NCBI GenBank assembly: GCA_942493345.1
Contig: OW818695.1
Coordinates: 1 to 64,000 of the forward strand
Length of the DNA: 64,000 nucleotides
Reading direction: 5' to 3'
From: GWE2-42-39 sp942493345
GTDB lineage: Bacteria; Bacteroidota; Bacteroidia; Bacteroidales; Prolixibacteraceae
Shown here: piece by piece, positions 60,509 through 64,000 of the stretch
How positions within the stretch are numbered: the stretch's first letter is position 1
How the letters are laid out: every line of letters starts with the position of its first letter
Program-made: the position numbers and the translations under genes
Notes under the pieces: model-generated
What the model was told of the DNA's origin: nothing
What the model saw: only the letters and a program-made list of their open reading frames with translations
Database searches by the model: none

Positions 60509-61819
60509 TTACTTTTGACTACTCATAAATCGATAATGTGAACCAAACCGTTCAAAAGCTGCCTGATCCAATGCCTCGCGATGATCAGGATGTGCAATGG
60601 ATATGATCAGACGTGCCCGTTCCTGAAGAGTTCTTCCATACAGGTTCACGGCTCCATATTCGGTTACAAACCAATGGATGTGATTACGGGTTGTAACAAT
60701 TCCTGCCCCGGGAAGTAATACCGATGATATTTTGCTCGCCCCTTTATTCGTAATTGAAGGCATAGCAATAATTGCTTTTCCACCTTTCGAACGCGATGCT
60801 CCGTATACAAAGTCAACCTGGCCGCCAACACCTGAGAAAAATTTAGTTCCCAATGAATCGGCATTTACCTGACCTGTCAAATCAACTGATAATGCAGAGT
60901 TAATAGCGGTTACCCGTGGATTTTGAGCAATTATAAATGGGTCGTTGGTATAGCCAACATCCATCATTGCAACCTGGGGGTTATTGTGAATAAAATCGTA
61001 AACTTTTTGTGACCCCATAAGGAATGTTGAAACCATTTTCCCTTTGTCCAATGCTTTGTTTGCACCGTTGATAACGCCACTTTCAACAAGAGGAAGAACG
61101 CCATCGGCAAACATTTCAGTATGGATTCCGAGGTTTTTATGGTTCCCTAACTGAGCCAAAACAGCATTTGGAATTGCGCCAATCCCCATTTGCAGACAAG
61201 CTCCATCTTCAATCAATTCAGCACAATGAATACCAATGGCTGTTTCAATTTCATCGGGTTCTGAAAAATGTGCCGGCATCAACGGAGTGTTGTCTTCAAC
61301 AAACAGGTCAATCATGCTCATTGGAATTAAAGCATCGCCCAAAGCACGTGGTACATTTTTATTAATTACGGCAATCACATGCTCTGCTTTCTCAACAGCA
61401 GCAAGCGTAGCATCGACTGAAGTCCCAAGGGATACATATCCATGTTCGTCAGGTGGACAAACCTGGATCATTGCCACATTACAGGGAAGATATCCATCGC
61501 GATACAACCGTTGTGTTTCGCTTAAAAATACCGGGATATAATCGGAATAACCACTTTGAACCGACGAACGAACATTGTGGCCAACAAAAAAAGCATCGTG
61601 TTGGAATATACCTTCAAATTGCTGTTCTGTATATGGTGCCGGTCCTTCTGTGTGAAGGTGGTGAATATGAACATTTCTCAACTCACCTGCACGTCCTCTG
61701 TCACACATGGCATTAATTAAACACTGCGGAGCACTTGCAACACTGCTCAAGTGAACATGGTCATTGCTCTTTATAACTTTTACCGCTTCAGCGGAACTAA
61801 TAAATTTAATAGGATTCAT
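60509..61819 (-). CDS. Acetyl-CoA hydrolase/transferase family CoA-transferase
   Basis: 436 residues, class-I CoA-transferase. The catalytic Glu235 is in GIHTEMFADG; DEHGYVSLGTS, MGIGAIPNAV, GVGGQVDFVYGASRS and the C-terminal VTEYGAVNLYGRTLQER are family segments. Homologues act as succinyl-CoA:acetate, propionyl-CoA:succinate or 4-hydroxybutyrate CoA-transferases. Next to the methylmalonyl-CoA decarboxylase operon, transfer between propionyl-CoA and succinate is the most likely use. Own promoter and terminator. Confidence 0.92.
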   Translation of the reverse strand: MNPIKFISSAEAVKVIKSNDHVHLSSVASAPQCLINAMCDRGRAGELRNVHIHHLHTEGPAPYTEQQFEGIFQHDAFFVGHNVRSSVQSGYSDYIPVFLSETQRLYRDGYLPCNVAMIQVCPPDEHGYVSLGTSVDATLAAVEKAEHVIAVINKNVPRALGDALIPMSMIDLFVEDNTPLMPAHFSEPDEIETAIGIHCAELIEDGACLQMGIGAIPNAVLAQLGNHKNLGIHTEMFADGVLPLVESGVINGANKALDKGKMVSTFLMGSQKVYDFIHNNPQVAMMDVGYTNDPFIIAQNPRVTAINSALSVDLTGQVNADSLGTKFFSGVGGQVDFVYGASRSKGGKAIIAMPSITNKGASKISSVLLPGAGIVTTRNHIHWFVTEYGAVNLYGRTLQERARLIISIAHPDHREALDQAAFERFGSHYRFMSSQK

Positions 61820-61859
61820 AGTAATTTTTTGAAAAGATTACCCTTTTTTCAATTGGCCG

Positions 61860-61867
61860 CAAATATA
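61860..61867 (-). promoter_or_regulatory. -7 box of the CoA-transferase gene
   Basis: Read leftward TATATTTG, an exact TAnnTTTG, about 40 bases before the ATG at 61819. Confidence 0.5.
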
Positions 61868-62064
61868 AAGATTAATTTTTCAAAGGCATGTTTCAAAAAT
61901 CCTATTTTAAAAGGCTCTGAAGAAATGTTTGTTATTTGTAAACTTAACGTTAATTCAAGGCAAAATAACATGATACTTATCAGGAATAGAGAACATTCGC
62001 TACGGACTGTCCCATATACTTTTTATTAACATCAATCATTGTATTTCTTTTTTTATTTCACCGA

Positions 62065-62092
62065 TTGTTCTTTTAAAGTTGTTTTATCTTTG
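62065..62092 (+). promoter_or_regulatory. purL promoter
   Basis: TTG at 62065-62067, 17-base spacer, TATCTTTG at 62085-62092: both halves of the Bacteroidota consensus. Predicts a leader of about 45 bases. Confidence 0.6.
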
Positions 62093-62145
62093 TGGCGTTG
62101 AAAAACGTGCCTTTCAGGCCTCAGTGAAAATTTAAACATTCCAAC

Positions 62146-64000
62146 ATGATCCTATTTTTTAAGACCCCGGAGAAAAGTATTATCGCAGTAAACACAAAGC
62201 AGGAACTCAGTCCGGCTGACATAGGGAAACTCCTCTGGTTATTTGGCGGAGCTGAACAATTAAAGAAGGAAATCCTCGAAGGCTGGTTTGTCGGACCGCG
62301 CAAGGAAATGCTGACCCCCTGGAGCACCAACGCTGTTGAGATCACCCAGAATATGGGAATATCGGGGATTATCAGGATGGAAGAATATGTACAAGTTCCT
62401 GATGAAAAGGTTGGTTACGACCCCATGTTGAAAGCGAAGTATCACAATTTGGATCAGCATATTTTCACGATCGACAAAAAACCGGATCCGATTATAGCAA
62501 TCGAAAACATTGCCGCATACAACGAGAAGGAAGGTTTGGCTTTGAGCCAGGACGAAATTGATTATCTGAATGATGTATCGAAAAAACTGGGCCGTAAACT
62601 CACCGACAGCGAAGTGTTTGGTTTTTCGCAGGTGAATTCGGAACACTGCCGTCATAAAATTTTCAACGGTTCGTTTATCATCGACGGAGTGGAGCAGGAA
62701 ATGTCGCTGTTCCAGATGATTAAAAAAACATCGAAAGAAAATCCGAATAAAATTATTTCAGCATACAAAGACAACTGTTCGTTTGTACAGGGGCCGGTCG
62801 TTGAGCAGTTTGCCCCGGCGACACAGGACAAACCCGATTTTTTCGAAGTAAAAGATATTGAAACCGTGCTTTCGCTGAAAGCCGAAACACATAATTTCCC
62901 GACCACAGTGGAACCGTTCAACGGGGCATCAACCGGAACCGGGGGCGAAATTCGCGACCGTATTGCCGGGGGAAAAGGAAGTTTGCCCATTGCGGGAACG
63001 GCTGTTTACATGACTTCGTATCCGCGTACCGAAAGCGCCCGTTCGTGGGAACAGGCTACCGAAGAACGCGACTGGTTGTACCAAACACCGGAAGAAATCC
63101 TGATCAAGGCATCGAACGGGGCCAGCGATTTCGGAAATAAGTTTGGCCAGCCCATCATTACCGGTTCGGTTCTCACTTTTGAACATTTCGAAGCCTACAA
63201 AAAATATGGGTTCGACAAAGTCATTATGTTGGCCGGAGGGATTGGTTTTGGTGCAAAAAAAGACAGTTTAAAAGACGAACCTACCAAAGGCGACAAAGTT
63301 GTGCTTTTGGGCGGCGACAACTACCGCATCGGGATGGGTGGCGGCGCTGTTTCGTCGGTTGACACCGGCGAATTCGACAATGCCATTGAATTGAACGCCG
63401 TGCAGCGTGCCAACCCCGAAATGCAAAAACGTGCCTACAACGCCATCCGTGCGCTGGCCGAATCCGATAACAACCCGATTATTTCTATCCACGACCATGG
63501 CGCTGGGGGCCACTTGAATTGTCTCTCGGAATTGGTGGAATCAACAGGCGGTAAAATTGATACTGCAAAATTACCGGTCGGCGACCCCACCCTATCACAA
63601 AAAGAAATTGTAGGCAACGAATCGCAGGAACGAATGGGTCTTGTCATTCATGAAAAAGATGTTGAACTGCTGCAAAAAATTGCCGACCGCGAACGCGCCC
63701 CAATGTATGTAATTGGCGAATCGACCGGCGACATGCAGTTTACTTTCGAAAATTCGCTGACCGGCGAAAAACCTATCGACTGGCAATTAAGTTATATGTT
63801 CGGAAAACCGCCGAAAACAGTCTTGACCGACAAAACAATTGAAACACACTACGATGAACTGAAATACAATCAGGATAAAATTGAAGAATATTTGGAGAAT
63901 GTTCTCCAACTGGAATCGGTAGCTTGCAAAGACTGGCTCACCAACAAAGTCGACCGTTCGGTAACCGGGCGTATTGCCAAGCAGCAAACTGCCGGAAAAA
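62146..64000 (+). CDS. purL: Phosphoribosylformylglycinamidine synthase, partial (5' part)
   Basis: Fourth step of purine synthesis: ATP- and glutamine-dependent conversion of FGAR to FGAM. The first 618 residues are in the window, from the ATG at 62146 (MILFFKTPEKSIIAV); the rest runs off the right edge. Seen: the N-terminal PurS-like domain, the linker with EVFGFSQVNSEHCRHKIF, and the first synthase half with KAETHNFPTTVEPFNGAST, GTGGEIRDRIAGGKG, DHGAGGHLNCLSELVE. The presence of the PurS-like domain shows it is the long one-chain form of about 1200-1300 residues, which should end in a glutaminase domain outside this window. Confidence 0.97.
   Translation, partial: MILFFKTPEKSIIAVNTKQELSPADIGKLLWLFGGAEQLKKEILEGWFVGPRKEMLTPWSTNAVEITQNMGISGIIRMEEYVQVPDEKVGYDPMLKAKYHNLDQHIFTIDKKPDPIIAIENIAAYNEKEGLALSQDEIDYLNDVSKKLGRKLTDSEVFGFSQVNSEHCRHKIFNGSFIIDGVEQEMSLFQMIKKTSKENPNKIISAYKDNCSFVQGPVVEQFAPATQDKPDFFEVKDIETVLSLKAETHNFPTTVEPFNGASTGTGGEIRDRIAGGKGSLPIAGTAVYMTSYPRTESARSWEQATEERDWLYQTPEEILIKASNGASDFGNKFGQPIITGSVLTFEHFEAYKKYGFDKVIMLAGGIGFGAKKDSLKDEPTKGDKVVLLGGDNYRIGMGGGAVSSVDTGEFDNAIELNAVQRANPEMQKRAYNAIRALAESDNNPIISIHDHGAGGHLNCLSELVESTGGKIDTAKLPVGDPTLSQKEIVGNESQERMGLVIHEKDVELLQKIADRERAPMYVIGESTGDMQFTFENSLTGEKPIDWQLSYMFGKPPKTVLTDKTIETHYDELKYNQDKIEEYLENVLQLESVACKDWLTNKVDRSVTGRIAKQQTAGK

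Larger units (their letters stand above)
61820..62145. other. Divergent promoter region between the CoA-transferase gene and purL
   Basis: 326 bases without a convincing gene. It holds the -7 boxes of both flanking genes and, in the purL leader, a small hairpin GCCTTTCAGGC. No purine riboswitch is recognisable. Confidence 0.6.

Noticed and set aside
62040..62145. Possible purine riboswitch before purL
   Set aside because: The leader is only about 45 bases after the predicted start site, too short for a purine aptamer, and only a 4-bp hairpin is visible.

Overview
The window looks like the chromosome of a Bacteroidota member, most likely an anaerobic or facultative environmental Bacteroidales/Marinilabiliales-type bacterium. 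Four things point this way: SusC/SusD outer-membrane uptake genes with FecR/ECF-sigma control, a GH97 glycosidase, Bacteroidota-style -7 promoter boxes (TAnnTTTG) before many genes with no clear Shine-Dalgarno sequences, and a Bacteroidota-only small protein (DUF4295) behind rpmB-rpmG. The genus assignment is inference. I see no rRNA, tRNA, CRISPR array, prophage or intact insertion sequence.

Layout. 1-4770: ECF sigma, FecR anti-sigma and a SusC receptor whose C-terminus is cut off by the window edge. 4893-9133: a UMF1-type transporter, a Fic-TOPRIM fusion protein and a TPR protein. 9298-11135: a BlaI repressor and an M56 peptidase fused to TonB-system domains, preceded by four copies of one palindromic operator. 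11577-21186: GH97 glycosidase, TatD, TcdA, a lipoprotein, RimO, a CvfB-like RNA-binding protein, a sugar-type oxidoreductase and amylomaltase. 21187-24344: an AT-richer accessory stretch (lipoprotein, LysE exporter, Crp regulator, esterase). 24540-29781: the threonine operon thrA, a PGM-superfamily homoserine kinase candidate, and thrC, with a C-rich repeat element in both intergenic gaps. 29879-33355: recA, bcp, rpmB-rpmG-DUF4295 and an NlpC/P60 peptidase. 33440-36557: a 7TM-HD phosphohydrolase and an esterase. 36584-39755: one large PAS sensor kinase split by a frameshift in a run of nine A. 39974-44719: an ECF sigma module, a glycosyltransferase and a thioredoxin-like protein. 44792-53012: a complete ECF sigma/FecR/SusC/SusD/beta-helix locus. 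53249-55964: glyA, a small membrane protein and a ThuA protein. 56004-61819: the sodium-pumping methylmalonyl-CoA decarboxylase operon with epimerase, and a CoA-transferase, which together make a propionate-forming module. 62146-64000: 5' part of purL.

How the parts fit. The two SusC loci carry the STN domain that passes a substrate signal to FecR and then to the ECF sigma factor, so each probably senses and imports one polymer. The decarboxylase and CoA-transferase suggest fermentation of sugars to propionate. The items most worth a second look are the paired BlaI operators, the A9 frameshift in the sensor kinase, the Fic-TOPRIM fusion with a replaced catalytic histidine, and the repeat element flanking the homoserine-kinase-like gene.
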